NCBI GenBank assembly: GCA_963658085.1 | Contig: CAVKOU010000002.1 | Coordinates: forward strand, 87,057-151,056 | Length of the DNA: 64,000 bases | From: CAKRJP01 sp963658085 | GTDB lineage: Bacteria; Bacillota; Clostridia; Lachnospirales; Lachnospiraceae | Direction: 5' to 3' | Part shown: piece by piece, positions 51,137 through 59,610 of the stretch | How the letters are laid out: each line of letters opens with the position of its first letter | Numbering within the stretch: position 1 is the first letter of the stretch | Translations under genes and position numbers: made by a program | Notes under the pieces: model-generated | What the model saw: only the letters and a program-made list of their open reading frames with translations | The model's database searches: none | What the model was told of the DNA's origin: nothing

Positions 51137-51562
51137 ATGGCAAAAAAAGTAACAGGTTATATTAAATTACAGATTCCTGCCGGCAAAGCAACACCGGCTC
51201 CACCGGTTGGTCCTGCTCTTGGACAGCACGGTGTTAACATCGTTGAATTCACAAAGCAGTTCAACGCTAAGACAGCAGATCAGGGAGATCTTATTATTCC
51301 TGTAGTTATCACTGTATACAACGACAGAAGTTTCAGCTTTATCACTAAGACACCACCGGCTGCAGTTCTCATCAAGAAGGCTTGTAACATCAAATCTGGT
51401 TCAGGTGTTCCGAACAAGAACAAAGTAGCTACCATCACAAAGGATCAGGTACGTCAGATCGCAGAGACAAAGATGCCGGATCTTAACGCAGCTACCATCG
51501 AAGCAGCTATGAGCATGATCGAAGGTACTTGCCGTTCTATGGGTGTTACAGTTACAGAATAA
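51137..51562 (+). CDS. rplK: 50S ribosomal protein L11
   Basis: The 141-residue protein has KLQIPAGKATPAPPVGPALGQHGVN and the C-terminal RNA-binding part with DLNAATIEAAMSMIEGTCRSMG. It forms the GTPase centre with 23S rRNA and L10/L12. AAGGAGG lies about eight bases before the ATG. Codon use is biased as expected for a highly expressed gene. Confidence 0.97.
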   Translation: MAKKVTGYIKLQIPAGKATPAPPVGPALGQHGVNIVEFTKQFNAKTADQGDLIIPVVITVYNDRSFSFITKTPPAAVLIKKACNIKSGSGVPNKNKVATITKDQVRQIAETKMPDLNAATIEAAMSMIEGTCRSMGVTVTE

Positions 51563-51578
51563 TTGAAGTTGAACAAAG

Positions 51579-51612
51579 TGGGAGGGGTATCCCGACAATA
51601 CCACAAGGAGGT
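51579..51612 (+). other. GTGGGAGG...ACCAC leader motif before rplA
   Basis: GTGGGAGGGGTATCCC and ACCACAAGGAGG bracket the rplA ribosome binding site. GTGG can pair with CCAC and GGGGTAT with ATACC, closing a fold just before AAGGAGG. It may be an L1 target; this is inferred. Confidence 0.4.
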
Positions 51613-51620
51613 TTATTTAG

Positions 51621-52313
51621 ATGAAAAGAGGAAAGAAATACGTTGAGGCTGCTAAGGCAATCGAAAGAGGTACTCTTTATGATGTAAACGAGGCAGTTTC
51701 ATTGGTTAAGAAAACCGCAGTAGCTAAGTTCGATGAAACTATCGAAGCTCATATCAGAACCGGATGTGACGGACGTCACGCAGATCAGCAGATTCGTGGA
51801 GCAGTTGTATTGCCACACGGAACTGGTAAGAAGGTTCGTATCCTTGTATTTGCTAAGGATGCTAAGGCTGAGGAAGCTAAGGCAGCTGGTGCTGATTATG
51901 TTGGAGGAATGGAGCTTATCGAGAAGATTCAGAAAGAGAACTGGTTTGACTTTGACGTTGTAGTTGCTACACCTGACATGATGGGTGTTGTTGGACGTAT
52001 CGGTCGTGTACTTGGACCTAAGGGACTTATGCCAAACCCTAAGGCTGGTACAGTAACTATGGATGTTACAAAGGCAGTTGAGGAAATCAAAGCCGGTAAG
52101 ATCGAGTACAGACTTGACAAGACCAACATTATTCACGTACCAGTAGGTAAGTCTTCATTTACTGAAGAACAGCTTGCAGACAACTTCCAGACGCTTATTG
52201 ACGCAATCAACAAAGCAAGACCGGCAGCAGTAAAGGGTCAGTTCTTAAAGAGCGTAACTCTTACTTCTACTATGGGACCTGGTGTAAAGGTTAACCCAAT
52301 GAAGCTTGTTTAG
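51621..52313 (+). CDS. rplA: 50S ribosomal protein L1
   Basis: The 230-residue protein has MKRGKKYVEAAKAIERGTLY, FDETIEAHIRTGCD, and the signature GPKGLMPNPKAGTV of L1. It binds 23S rRNA at the L1 stalk and often represses its own operon through a leader. It ends at the terminator at 52345. The spacing to rplJ contains the L10 leader. Confidence 0.97.
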   Translation: MKRGKKYVEAAKAIERGTLYDVNEAVSLVKKTAVAKFDETIEAHIRTGCDGRHADQQIRGAVVLPHGTGKKVRILVFAKDAKAEEAKAAGADYVGGMELIEKIQKENWFDFDVVVATPDMMGVVGRIGRVLGPKGLMPNPKAGTVTMDVTKAVEEIKAGKIEYRLDKTNIIHVPVGKSSFTEEQLADNFQTLIDAINKARPAAVKGQFLKSVTLTSTMGPGVKVNPMKLV

Positions 52314-52344
52314 TATATTGCTAAATATGAAATAAGATTTTATT

Positions 52345-52379
52345 TACCCTCGCAGAGGTTCCTCTGTGGGGGTATTTTT
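52345..52379 (+). terminator. Terminator after rplA
   Basis: TACCCTCGCAGAGG pairs with CCTCTGTGGGGGTA across TTC with two imperfect positions, followed by a T run. Confidence 0.85.
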
Positions 52380-52484
52380 ATGTATTTTTTGTGGGATTGA
52401 GATTGGCAAATACGACTTTTGAATTGAACAAAATTTCGCTTTAAAATTTGTTCGGATTTTTATACGGATTTTTTGAAAAAGTTG

Positions 52485-52514
52485 TTGACAAATCCGGAAA
52501 GGATATGATATTCT
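52485..52514 (+). promoter_or_regulatory. Promoter of rplJ-rplL
   Basis: TTGACA (52485-52490) is followed by a TATGATATTCT stretch at 52504-52514 that holds the -10 box, most likely GATATT or TATTCT with a 16-18-base spacer. Confidence 0.65.
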
Positions 52515-52519
52515 ACCCA

Positions 52520-52651
52520 AGGACTGCCGAAGACAGTAGGTGCTAAGAAGCGTAAGAACAAACATTGTTTGGACGCCTACCGAGGAAAGATCGATACAAA
52601 ATGAATGTATATGATGCCTCTGTGTCTGCGGATATAGAGGCTTTATTTTAT
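52520..52651 (+). ncRNA. L10 leader RNA with attenuator
   Basis: The stretch GGACTGCCGAAGACAGTAGG, GTAAGAACA and GGACGCCTACCGAGG matches the known L10 ribosomal leader, in which L10-L12 binds a kink-turn-containing stem. It ends in GCCTCT (52616-52621) / AGAGGC (52636-52641) and a T-rich tail, which would act as the attenuator for rplJ-rplL. Confidence 0.85.
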
Positions 52652-52700
52652 ATCTATCGGCGGTGCAAACTTACAAATCTAACAAGGAGGTGCACCATTC

Positions 52701-53258
52701 GTGGCAAAAGTTGAATTAAAACAACCAGTTGTACAGGCTATTGCAGAAGACGTTAAAGACGCAGCAAGCGTTGTCTTAGTTGACTACCGTGGACTGACTG
52801 TTGCGCAGGATACAGAACTTCGTAAGCAGTTAAGAGAAGCAGGCGTTATCTACAAAGTTTGTAAGAACACTATGATGAAGAGAGCTTTCGAAGGAACTGA
52901 CTTTGCAGCTTTAGATGAGCACTTAGAAGGACCTAGCGCTATCGCAATTTCTAAGGATGACGCTACAGCTCCTGCAAGAATCCTTTGCAAGTTCGCTAAG
53001 GACGCTCAGGCTTTAGAGCTGAAGGCAGGTGTGGTTGAAGGAACTGTATATGATGCTGCTGCTCTTACAGAGTTATCAAAGATCCCTTCAAGAGAAGAAC
53101 TTCTTTCCAAGTTACTTGGAAGCTTACAGTCACCAATTACCAATCTTGCTCGTGTGCTTAATCAGATCGCAGAGCAGGGTGGAGCAGTAGAGACTGAGGA
53201 AGCTCCGGCAGCTGAAGAAGCTCCTGTAGCAGAAGAGGCTCCGGCAGACGCTGAGTAA
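52701..53258 (+). CDS. rplJ: 50S ribosomal protein L10
   Basis: The 185-residue protein has the L10 pattern VVLVDYRGLTVAQDTELRKQLR, YKVCKNTMMKRAF and a long C-terminal helix for L12 dimers. The acidic tail (EEAPAAEEAPVAEEAPADAE) is longer than in E. coli L10. The GTG start at 52701 follows AAGGAGGTG. It should bind its own leader RNA to control the operon. Confidence 0.96.
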   Translation: MAKVELKQPVVQAIAEDVKDAASVVLVDYRGLTVAQDTELRKQLREAGVIYKVCKNTMMKRAFEGTDFAALDEHLEGPSAIAISKDDATAPARILCKFAKDAQALELKAGVVEGTVYDAAALTELSKIPSREELLSKLLGSLQSPITNLARVLNQIAEQGGAVETEEAPAAEEAPVAEEAPADAE

Positions 53259-53305
53259 TCAACAGAATTTATTTAAAACAATATTATTAAATGGAGGAAA
53301 ATAAG

Positions 53306-53680
53306 ATGGCAAAATTAACAACAGCTGAGTTTATTGAAGCAATCAAAGAGTTATCTGTATTAGAGTTAAATGATTTAGTAAAAGCTTGCGAAGAGGAATT
53401 TGGTGTTTCTGCAGCAGCAGGCGTAGTAGTAGCAGCAGCAGGCGGAGACGCAGCAGCAGCTGAAGAGAAGGACGAGTTTGATGTAGAATTAGTAGCAGCA
53501 GGTGCTTCTAAGGTTAAGGTTATCAAGGTTGTTCGTGAGGTAACTGGACTTGGACTTAAGGAAGCTAAGGCATTAGTTGACGAGGCTCCAAAGGTAGTTA
53601 AGGAAGGTGCTTCTAAGGCAGAGGCTGAGGAAATCAAGGCTAAGCTTGAGGCTGAGGGAGCTGAAGTTACATTAAAGTAA
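53306..53680 (+). CDS. rplL: 50S ribosomal protein L7/L12
   Basis: The 124-residue protein has the N-terminal dimer domain (MAKLTTAEFIEAIKELSVLE), an alanine-rich hinge and the C-terminal domain KIKVIKVVREVTGLGLKEAK-type sequence. It recruits translation GTPases. ATG 53306 lies eight bases after GGAGG; ATG 53291 overlaps that site. It is followed by a terminator rather than rpoB. Confidence 0.96.
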   Translation: MAKLTTAEFIEAIKELSVLELNDLVKACEEEFGVSAAAGVVVAAAGGDAAAAEEKDEFDVELVAAGASKVKVIKVVREVTGLGLKEAKALVDEAPKVVKEGASKAEAEEIKAKLEAEGAEVTLK

Positions 53681-53732
53681 TCTTCTCCTAGATTGATATA
53701 GCATTTTTGCTAAAGTTTTTAGTTATGATTTA

Positions 53733-53771
53733 GAAAGGGTGTCGAATCCGGTTGGATTTGGCACCCTTTCA
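53733..53771 (+). terminator. Terminator after rplL
   Basis: GAAAGGGTG (53733-53741) pairs with CACCCTTTC (53762-53770), with inner AATCC/GGATT. It closes the ribosomal operon on the plus strand, though the T run is short. Confidence 0.75.
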
Positions 53772-53777
53772 AGTTAG

Positions 53778-53811
53778 AAAAAGATTCAGAGTACATCTCC
53801 GAATCTTTTTT
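53778..53811. terminator. Bidirectional terminator between rplL and map
   Basis: AAAAAGATTC (53778-53787) pairs with GAATCTTTTT (53801-53810); GAG/CTC extends the stem. It serves map on the minus strand and backs up the previous terminator. Confidence 0.82.
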
Positions 53812-53820
53812 CGTTATAAG

Positions 53821-54630
53821 TTATTTTGTCAGAACTTCGATACCTTTCTCTGTTACAAGTACCATGTATTCTATCTGTGCAGACAAGCCATCATCTATGG
53901 TATAAACGGTCCATCCGTTGTCTTCATCTACAAAGAAATCAGGGCTGCCCTGGTTGATCATAGGTTCGATGGTAAACATCATTCCCGGCACCAGAACCAT
54001 TTCACTTCCTTTTGGAGTGACATAGCTGACAAAAGGATCCTCGTGGAATTCTAAACCGATTCCGTGGCCGCCGATTTCTTCTACTACGGAATAGCCGTTC
54101 TTTTGCGCGTGGGAGTTGATGGCATAGGCGATATCCCCTAAGTGTCCCCAAGGTTTTGCTGCGGCAAGCCCAAGCTCTACGCATTCTCTTGTAACTTGAA
54201 CGATGCGCTCTGCCTCTGGGTCTGTTTCTCCCATAATAAACATTCTGGATGCATCGGAAAAATACCCATCTAGTATAGTAGAAACGTCTACATTTATAAT
54301 GTCTCCTTCTTCCAAAATTTCGTTTTCATCTGGAATTCCATGGCAAATCACATTGTTGATAGAAGTGCAAACACTTTTTGGGAAACCTTCGTAACCTAAA
54401 GGAGCTGGAATGCCTCCGTGGGATACTGTGAAGTCGTAAACTAATTTATCAATTTCAGCAGTGCTCATGCCGATGTGAATATGCTCTGCGACGTGATCTA
54501 ATACGGCGGTATTTAATTCAGCGCTTTTCTTGATCTTTTCAATTTGCTCTGGAGTCTTAAGAAGTGAACGATCTGGGACGATCTGCCCTTTTGAAGCTAA
54601 AGACCATAATTTGATGTCTAATTTATCCAT
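53821..54630 (-). CDS. map: Methionine aminopeptidase, type I
   Basis: The 269-residue protein has the five metal ligands of the family in NVDVSTILDGYFSDASR (two D), GHGIGLEFHEDP (H) and FTIEPMI (E), with the second E missing from view only because the protein ends soon after (YTIDDGLSAQIEY holds it in altered context; usual form is THT-x-Q-x-E-x-T). HGIP near residue 98 is the substrate histidine. It removes the initiator methionine from new proteins. It has an N-terminal extension of about 20 residues (DKLDIKLWSLASKGQIVPD) before the usual start of the fold. The ATG has AGGTAAG upstream. It is a single convergent gene. Confidence 0.92.
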   Translation of the reverse strand: MDKLDIKLWSLASKGQIVPDRSLLKTPEQIEKIKKSAELNTAVLDHVAEHIHIGMSTAEIDKLVYDFTVSHGGIPAPLGYEGFPKSVCTSINNVICHGIPDENEILEEGDIINVDVSTILDGYFSDASRMFIMGETDPEAERIVQVTRECVELGLAAAKPWGHLGDIAYAINSHAQKNGYSVVEEIGGHGIGLEFHEDPFVSYVTPKGSEMVLVPGMMFTIEPMINQGSPDFFVDEDNGWTVYTIDDGLSAQIEYMVLVTEKGIEVLTK

Positions 54631-54818
54631 ATGCTTACCTGCTTTCCATTATATTTCTGTTACAAAAAGGAATATGCATTGGAACCTTTTATCCTTCTAT
54701 AATTAGGAAATGTTTCAAAATCCCTCATTACAGAAGTATAGCACTGCCAAACTGTCTTCGCAAAGTATTTTATAATATTGGAGGATATATATTTAACAAA
54801 ACTCTTGATGTCTATTTA

Positions 54819-54847
54819 TTGTGCGAGGGAGAAAAATAAGGTATAAT
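54819..54847 (+). promoter_or_regulatory. Promoter of the phosphofructokinase gene
   Basis: TTGTGC (54819-54824) and TATAAT (54842-54847) are 17 bases apart. A small inverted pair GTGTAT/ATACAC (54852-54874) follows at the transcription start. Confidence 0.7.
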
Positions 54848-54914
54848 TTTCGTGTATGTTTTGTGTTGATACACATAATTTTCGAAGTTGTTTTCGTATG
54901 AAAGGAGAACAGTT

Positions 54915-56072
54915 ATGTTAAGAATCGGTATGCTCACCAGTGGTGGGGATTGTCAGGCCCTTAATGCAGCCATGAGAGGTGTTGTGAAATGTGTTTGCTC
55001 TCAGAGAGACGATGTTGAAATATATGGATTCCAGGATGGATATAAAGGACTTATGTATTCAGATTTTAAGATTATGACACCGAGAGATTTCTCGGGAATT
55101 CTCACAAGAGGTGGGACGATTCTGGGTACTTCCAGACAGCCTTTTAAACTTATGAGGGTGCCGGATGCCAATGGCCTCGATAAGGTGGAAGCTATGAAGC
55201 AGACCTATCACAAGTTGAATCTTAACTGCCTGGTTGTTCTTGGTGGAAATGGAACGCACAAAACTGCCAATCTTTTGAGAGAAGAGGGACTCAATGTTAT
55301 AACCCTTCCAAAGACCATCGATAACGATTTGTGGGGAACAGAGATGACTTTTGGATTCCAGAGTGCTGTAGATATTGCTACGGATACCATTGACCGTATT
55401 CATTCTACCGCAACTTCTCATAGTCGTGTGTTCATCGTAGAAGTTATGGGACATAAAGTAGGATGGGTAACGCTTCATGCAGGAATTGCCGGAGGAGCAG
55501 ATGTGATCCTTCTTCCTGAAATTCCATACGATACAGATGCCATCGTAGAATATATTAACAGACGGAAGGCTGCAGGTAAGAGTTTTACCATTATTGCGGC
55601 AGCGGAAGGTGCGATTTCAAAAGAGGATGCGAAACTTCCGAAAAAGGAATTAGCTAAGAAGGTTTCAAAATATCCATCGGTTGCTTATCAGCTTGCAGAA
55701 AGAATTCAAAGCCGCATGGATCAGGAGGTTCGAATTACCGTGCCTGGACATACGCAAAGAGGTGGAGAGCCTTGTGCTTATGACCGCGTTATAGCTACAA
55801 GATTAGGAGCAGAGGCAGGAAGCGCCATCCTTCGCGGAGAGTTTGGATTTATGGTAGGACTTAAGCATGATAAGATTATCCACGTGCCTCTTGAGGAAGT
55901 AGCTGGAAAGCTTAAATGCGTAGATCCGGAGTCTGCAATCATTGAGGAAGCAAGAAATATTGGCATCAGTTTTGGTGAGATGAAGGATCTGGGACTTCCG
56001 GAGAAGAAGGAAGTAACGCAAGAGGCTGTAAGTCCTGAGAAGGAGAAGAAGGCCAAGAAAGAAAAGAAATAA
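54915..56072 (+). CDS. 6-phosphofructokinase (group III-like)
   Basis: The 385-residue protein has the PFK core TSGGD near residues 9-12, PKTIDND (132-138), and a middle section (TATSHSRVFIVEVMGHKVGW) like ATP/PPi-mixed group III enzymes of Actinobacteria and Clostridia. The nucleotide loop reads GGNGT (110-114) instead of the common GGDG or GGEG, so the Mg-binding acid is an asparagine. Whether ATP or PPi is the donor cannot be told. It phosphorylates fructose-6-phosphate in glycolysis. The C-terminal 20 residues are a K/E-rich tail. ATG 54915 follows AAAGGAG by seven bases. Confidence 0.87.
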   Translation: MLRIGMLTSGGDCQALNAAMRGVVKCVCSQRDDVEIYGFQDGYKGLMYSDFKIMTPRDFSGILTRGGTILGTSRQPFKLMRVPDANGLDKVEAMKQTYHKLNLNCLVVLGGNGTHKTANLLREEGLNVITLPKTIDNDLWGTEMTFGFQSAVDIATDTIDRIHSTATSHSRVFIVEVMGHKVGWVTLHAGIAGGADVILLPEIPYDTDAIVEYINRRKAAGKSFTIIAAAEGAISKEDAKLPKKELAKKVSKYPSVAYQLAERIQSRMDQEVRITVPGHTQRGGEPCAYDRVIATRLGAEAGSAILRGEFGFMVGLKHDKIIHVPLEEVAGKLKCVDPESAIIEEARNIGISFGEMKDLGLPEKKEVTQEAVSPEKEKKAKKEKK

Positions 56073-56119
56073 TATTATTTTATATTATTTGGTATTGTAA
56101 AGATAAGGGAGTGTAATAC

Positions 56120-57685
56120 ATGTCGTATACGGCATTATACCGTAAATTTCGTCCTACCACTTTTGAGGACGTTAAGGGGCAGGATGCCATCGTAAAAACT
56201 TTAAAAAATCAGATCAGCGGAGAACGCACCAGTCACGCTTATCTCTTCTGTGGAACCAGAGGAACGGGCAAGACTACAGTGGCAAAGATTCTGGCCAAGG
56301 CAGTGAACTGCGAGCATCCGGTGAATGGAAGTCCTTGTGGAGAATGCAGGATGTGTAAATCCATCGCCGAAGGTAGTTCGATGAATGTTATCGAGATTGA
56401 TGCGGCTTCTAATAATGGTGTGGACAATATCCGAGAGATCAGGGAGGAAGTATCTTACCGGCCGGCGGAAGGAAAGTATAAGGTCTATATTATTGATGAG
56501 GTACATATGCTGTCAGCGGGAGCCTATAATGCCTTGTTAAAGACCTTAGAGGAGCCACCGGAGTACGTCATATTTATATTAGCTACCACGGAGGCTCACA
56601 AGATCCCAATTACGATTCTGAGCCGTTGCCAGAGATATGATTTTAAACATATTTCTTTGGGGACTATTGAGGCTCGTTTGAAGGAGTTGATTGATAAGGA
56701 AGGATGGGACGTAGAGGACCGGGCGGTGCGTTATATTGCCAGGAAAGCTGACGGTTCCATGAGAGACTCTCTGAGTCTTCTGGATCAGTGCGTGGCTTTT
56801 TATCTTGGAGAGCGGCTGACCTATGACCATGTCTTGGAAGTTTTGGGAGCGGTAGATACGGAGGTTTTCAGTAGATTGCTGAGACAAATCCTGGAGATGG
56901 ATGTGCGTGCTGTAATATCTACCGTGGATGAGTTGGTAATACAGGGCCGAGAACTTTCTCAGTTGGCCACAGATTTTACCTGGTATCTGCGAAATCTTTT
57001 GTTGGTGAAAAGCTCTGATGATATGGAAGATATTCTGGATGTTTCTACGGAAAATCTGGGAAGATTAAAAGAAGAAGCCCAGATGATCGATGATGAGACT
57101 TTGATGCGTTTCATCCGAATTTTCTCGGAATTATCCAATCAATTAAAGTTTGCGGTTCAAAAGAGGGTGCTTTTGGAGGTGACCTTGATCAAGCTCTGTA
57201 GGCCGGCTATGGATCAAAATACAGATGCATTGGCAGATCGGGTAAAGGCTTTGGAGAAGCAGGCAGAAGAAGGGGCTTTTCAGCCGAAAGTAATTTCTGC
57301 GCCAACTGTAGAAACGAAAACTGCAGTTCCTGTTGAGAAGCCAAAGCTTCCTTCGGCTTTGCCGGAAGAAGTACGGAAGGCGGCAACAGAGTTTAAAAGA
57401 TGGAGAAATGATGAATGTATATCAGCGGGTGTGAGAGGTTATTTAAGACAAGCTCATGTCAGTGCAGATGATAATGGCCGTATGTTGATCGTATTTGAAG
57501 ATCCGGTGTCTGCAAAAATGGCATCCATTGAGGAAAATATGCAAGAGATCAAAGACGCGGCCGCCCAGTATACAGGGAAAAACGTGGAAATTGAAATTAG
57601 GACCACGGATCCGGGGCGAAAATTTGAGGATCAATATATTGATCTTGGTTCTCAGATTAATTTTGAGATCACTCAAGAAGATTAG
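56120..57685 (+). CDS. dnaX: DNA polymerase III subunit gamma/tau
   Basis: The 521-residue protein starts YTALYRKFRPTTFEDVKGQ, has Walker A GTRGTGKT (45-52), a zinc site (C64, C73, C76, C79), EIDAASNNGVDNIR, and IIDEVHMLS (Walker B). It is the motor of the clamp loader; the C-terminal region (from about 380) is the tau-specific part, shorter than in E. coli. AGGGAG lies about ten bases before the ATG. dnaX-ybaB-recR is a widely conserved order. Confidence 0.95.
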   Translation: MSYTALYRKFRPTTFEDVKGQDAIVKTLKNQISGERTSHAYLFCGTRGTGKTTVAKILAKAVNCEHPVNGSPCGECRMCKSIAEGSSMNVIEIDAASNNGVDNIREIREEVSYRPAEGKYKVYIIDEVHMLSAGAYNALLKTLEEPPEYVIFILATTEAHKIPITILSRCQRYDFKHISLGTIEARLKELIDKEGWDVEDRAVRYIARKADGSMRDSLSLLDQCVAFYLGERLTYDHVLEVLGAVDTEVFSRLLRQILEMDVRAVISTVDELVIQGRELSQLATDFTWYLRNLLLVKSSDDMEDILDVSTENLGRLKEEAQMIDDETLMRFIRIFSELSNQLKFAVQKRVLLEVTLIKLCRPAMDQNTDALADRVKALEKQAEEGAFQPKVISAPTVETKTAVPVEKPKLPSALPEEVRKAATEFKRWRNDECISAGVRGYLRQAHVSADDNGRMLIVFEDPVSAKMASIEENMQEIKDAAAQYTGKNVEIEIRTTDPGRKFEDQYIDLGSQINFEITQED

Positions 57686-57753
57686 CATGAGAATAGTAGA
57701 ATAATAGTGCGATAGAGTGATAGAGGATTATAGACAATAGGAGGAATTATAGA

Positions 57754-58098
57754 ATGGCAAAAAGAGGAGGATTTTCTGGTGGAATGCCGGGAAACATGGC
57801 GAATTTGATGAAGCAGGCTCAGAAAATGCAGCGTCAGATGGAGGAGCAGGCAAAGGAAATGGAGACGAAGGAGTTTTCTGCAACAGCCGGAGGTGGTGCT
57901 GTGGAAGCTACAGTTTCGGGAACTAAGAAACTTTTGAAGTTATCCATCGATGAAGATGCCGTAGATCCGGAAGATGTTGAAATGTTAGAGGATATGATCA
58001 TTGCAGCTGTTAATGAGGCTTTGGAGAAGGTGGATGAGGAATCTTCTTCTGCAATGGCCAAATTTACAGGTGGCGCCGGAATGCCGGGGTTATTCTAA
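57754..58098 (+). CDS. YbaB/EbfC family nucleoid-associated protein
   Basis: The 114-residue protein shows GNMANLMKQAQKMQRQMEEQ and GGGAVEATVSGTKKLLKLSI, the YbaB fold with a coiled N-terminal helix. It binds DNA as a dimer. A GGAGG site precedes the ATG. Its stop overlaps the recR start (TAATG), so recR is translationally coupled to it. Confidence 0.95.
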   Translation: MAKRGGFSGGMPGNMANLMKQAQKMQRQMEEQAKEMETKEFSATAGGGAVEATVSGTKKLLKLSIDEDAVDPEDVEMLEDMIIAAVNEALEKVDEESSSAMAKFTGGAGMPGLF

Positions 58099-58694
58099 TG
58101 GATTATTACAGTAGTCAAATTACAAAGCTCATCGATGAGCTTTCCTGCTTGCCGGGGATTGGTTCAAAGTCCGCGGCGCGACTTGCGTTCCACATTATCC
58201 ACATGCCAAAGGAAGATGTGGCTCGTTTAGCCAATACCATGATCGAGGCAAGAGATAATGTTCGATATTGCAAAGAATGTTATACATTGACAGATCAGGA
58301 GCTTTGCCCTATCTGTGCCAGTTCCGGTAGAAATCACAAAACTATTATGGTAGTGGAGAATACCAGAGATCTGGCAGCCTATGAAAAAACGGGAAAATAT
58401 GACGGGGTTTATCATGTGCTTCACGGCGCTATTTCGCCAATGCTTGGAGTAGGGCCGGAGGATATTAAATTAAAGGAACTGATCACTCGTCTCCAGGGAG
58501 ATGTGGAGGAGGTTATCATCGCCACCAATTCCAGTCTGGAGGGAGAGACTACTGCTATGTATATCAGTAAGTTAATTAAGCCTACGGGAATCAAGGTGAG
58601 TCGAATTGCCAGTGGAGTTCCGGTAGGAGGAGATTTGGAATACATTGATGAGGTGACACTTCTTAGAGCCTTAGAGGGAAGAACAGAACTGTAG
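58098..58694 (+). CDS. recR: Recombination protein RecR
   Basis: The 198-residue protein has a helix-hairpin-helix (LPGIGSKSAARLAFHI), zinc cysteines C58, C61, C70 and C73, and a Toprim domain (MVVENTRDLAAYEKTG; GDVEEVIIATNSSLEGE). It works with RecF and RecO to load RecA at gaps. Its start overlaps the ybaB stop. It is the last gene of the dnaX unit. Confidence 0.96.
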   Translation: MDYYSSQITKLIDELSCLPGIGSKSAARLAFHIIHMPKEDVARLANTMIEARDNVRYCKECYTLTDQELCPICASSGRNHKTIMVVENTRDLAAYEKTGKYDGVYHVLHGAISPMLGVGPEDIKLKELITRLQGDVEEVIIATNSSLEGETTAMYISKLIKPTGIKVSRIASGVPVGGDLEYIDEVTLLRALEGRTEL

Positions 58695-58713
58695 AAGTGT
58701 GAAGGTGTGTATA

Positions 58714-58742
58714 TTGACCCTGCTTAGCAGGTAAGGTATAAT
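58714..58742 (+). promoter_or_regulatory. Transketolase promoter with a palindrome in the spacer
   Basis: TTGACC (58714-58719) and TATAAT (58737-58742) are 17 bases apart. The spacer begins with the dyad CCTGC-TTA-GCAGG (58719-58731), a likely operator covering the promoter. Confidence 0.75.
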
Positions 58743-58773
58743 TTTTTTATAAACCAATAAGGAGGCTTTTTAC

Positions 58774-59610
58774 ATGAACAAGGTAGAGTTGATGAAGACA
58801 GCGAATGAGATTCGCAAAGGCGTGATCACAGCTGTTCACAGTGCGAAATCCGGTCATCCGGGTGGATCATTATCCGCAACAGATATTTATACATATCTGT
58901 ATTTTGAGGAAATGAATGTTGATCCGAAGGATCCAAAGAAAGCGGATCGTGATCGTTTTGTATTATCTAAGGGACATACAGCGCCGGGATATTATTCCAC
59001 ATTGGCACACAGAGGATTTTTCCCGGTAGAGGATCTTACGACCCTTCGTAAAGTAGGTTCTTATCTTCAGGGACATCCGGATATGAAGCATATTCCGGGA
59101 GTAGATATGTCTAGCGGATCTTTGGGACAGGGAATCTCTGCAGCAGTTGGAATGGCAATCTCTGCAAAGTTATCTGGGGATGATTACAGAGTATATACCC
59201 TTTTGGGAGACGGAGAGATTCAGGAAGGACAGGTATGGGAGGCATCTATGTTGGCCGCTCATAGAAAACTGGACAACCTGGTAGTGATCGTTGATAACAA
59301 CAATTTACAGATTGATGGTGAGATCAGTGAAGTTAACTCTCCGTATCCAATCGATAAGAAATTTGAAGCTTTCAATTTCCATGTAATTAATATTGATGGA
59401 CATGATTTTGATCAGATTGCAGCCGCTTTCAAGGAGGCAAGAGAGACCAAAGGCCAGCCTACAGCCATTATTGCTAAGACTGTGAAGGGTAAGGGAGTAT
59501 CCTTCATGGAGAATCAGGCTTCATGGCATGGAGCTGCTCCTAACGATGAGCAGTATGAAATCGCAATGGCAGATTTGGAGAAAGTAGGTGAAGCATTATG
59601 TCAGATGTAA
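58774..59610 (+). CDS. Transketolase, N-terminal subunit
   Basis: The 278-residue protein is the thiamine-diphosphate-binding half of a split transketolase. It has KSGHPGGSLSATD and the ThDP motif GDGEIQEGQVWEAS...NNN (about 148-180). It joins the second subunit to move two-carbon units between sugar phosphates in the pentose phosphate pathway. GGAGG lies just before the ATG. The following gene begins 13 bases inside its end, so equal amounts are made. Confidence 0.94.
   Translation: MNKVELMKTANEIRKGVITAVHSAKSGHPGGSLSATDIYTYLYFEEMNVDPKDPKKADRDRFVLSKGHTAPGYYSTLAHRGFFPVEDLTTLRKVGSYLQGHPDMKHIPGVDMSSGSLGQGISAAVGMAISAKLSGDDYRVYTLLGDGEIQEGQVWEASMLAAHRKLDNLVVIVDNNNLQIDGEISEVNSPYPIDKKFEAFNFHVINIDGHDFDQIAAAFKEARETKGQPTAIIAKTVKGKGVSFMENQASWHGAAPNDEQYEIAMADLEKVGEALCQM

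Noticed and set aside
51699..52136. 145-codon minus-strand frame in rplA
   Set aside because: It is a shadow of a ribosomal protein gene with strongly biased codons.
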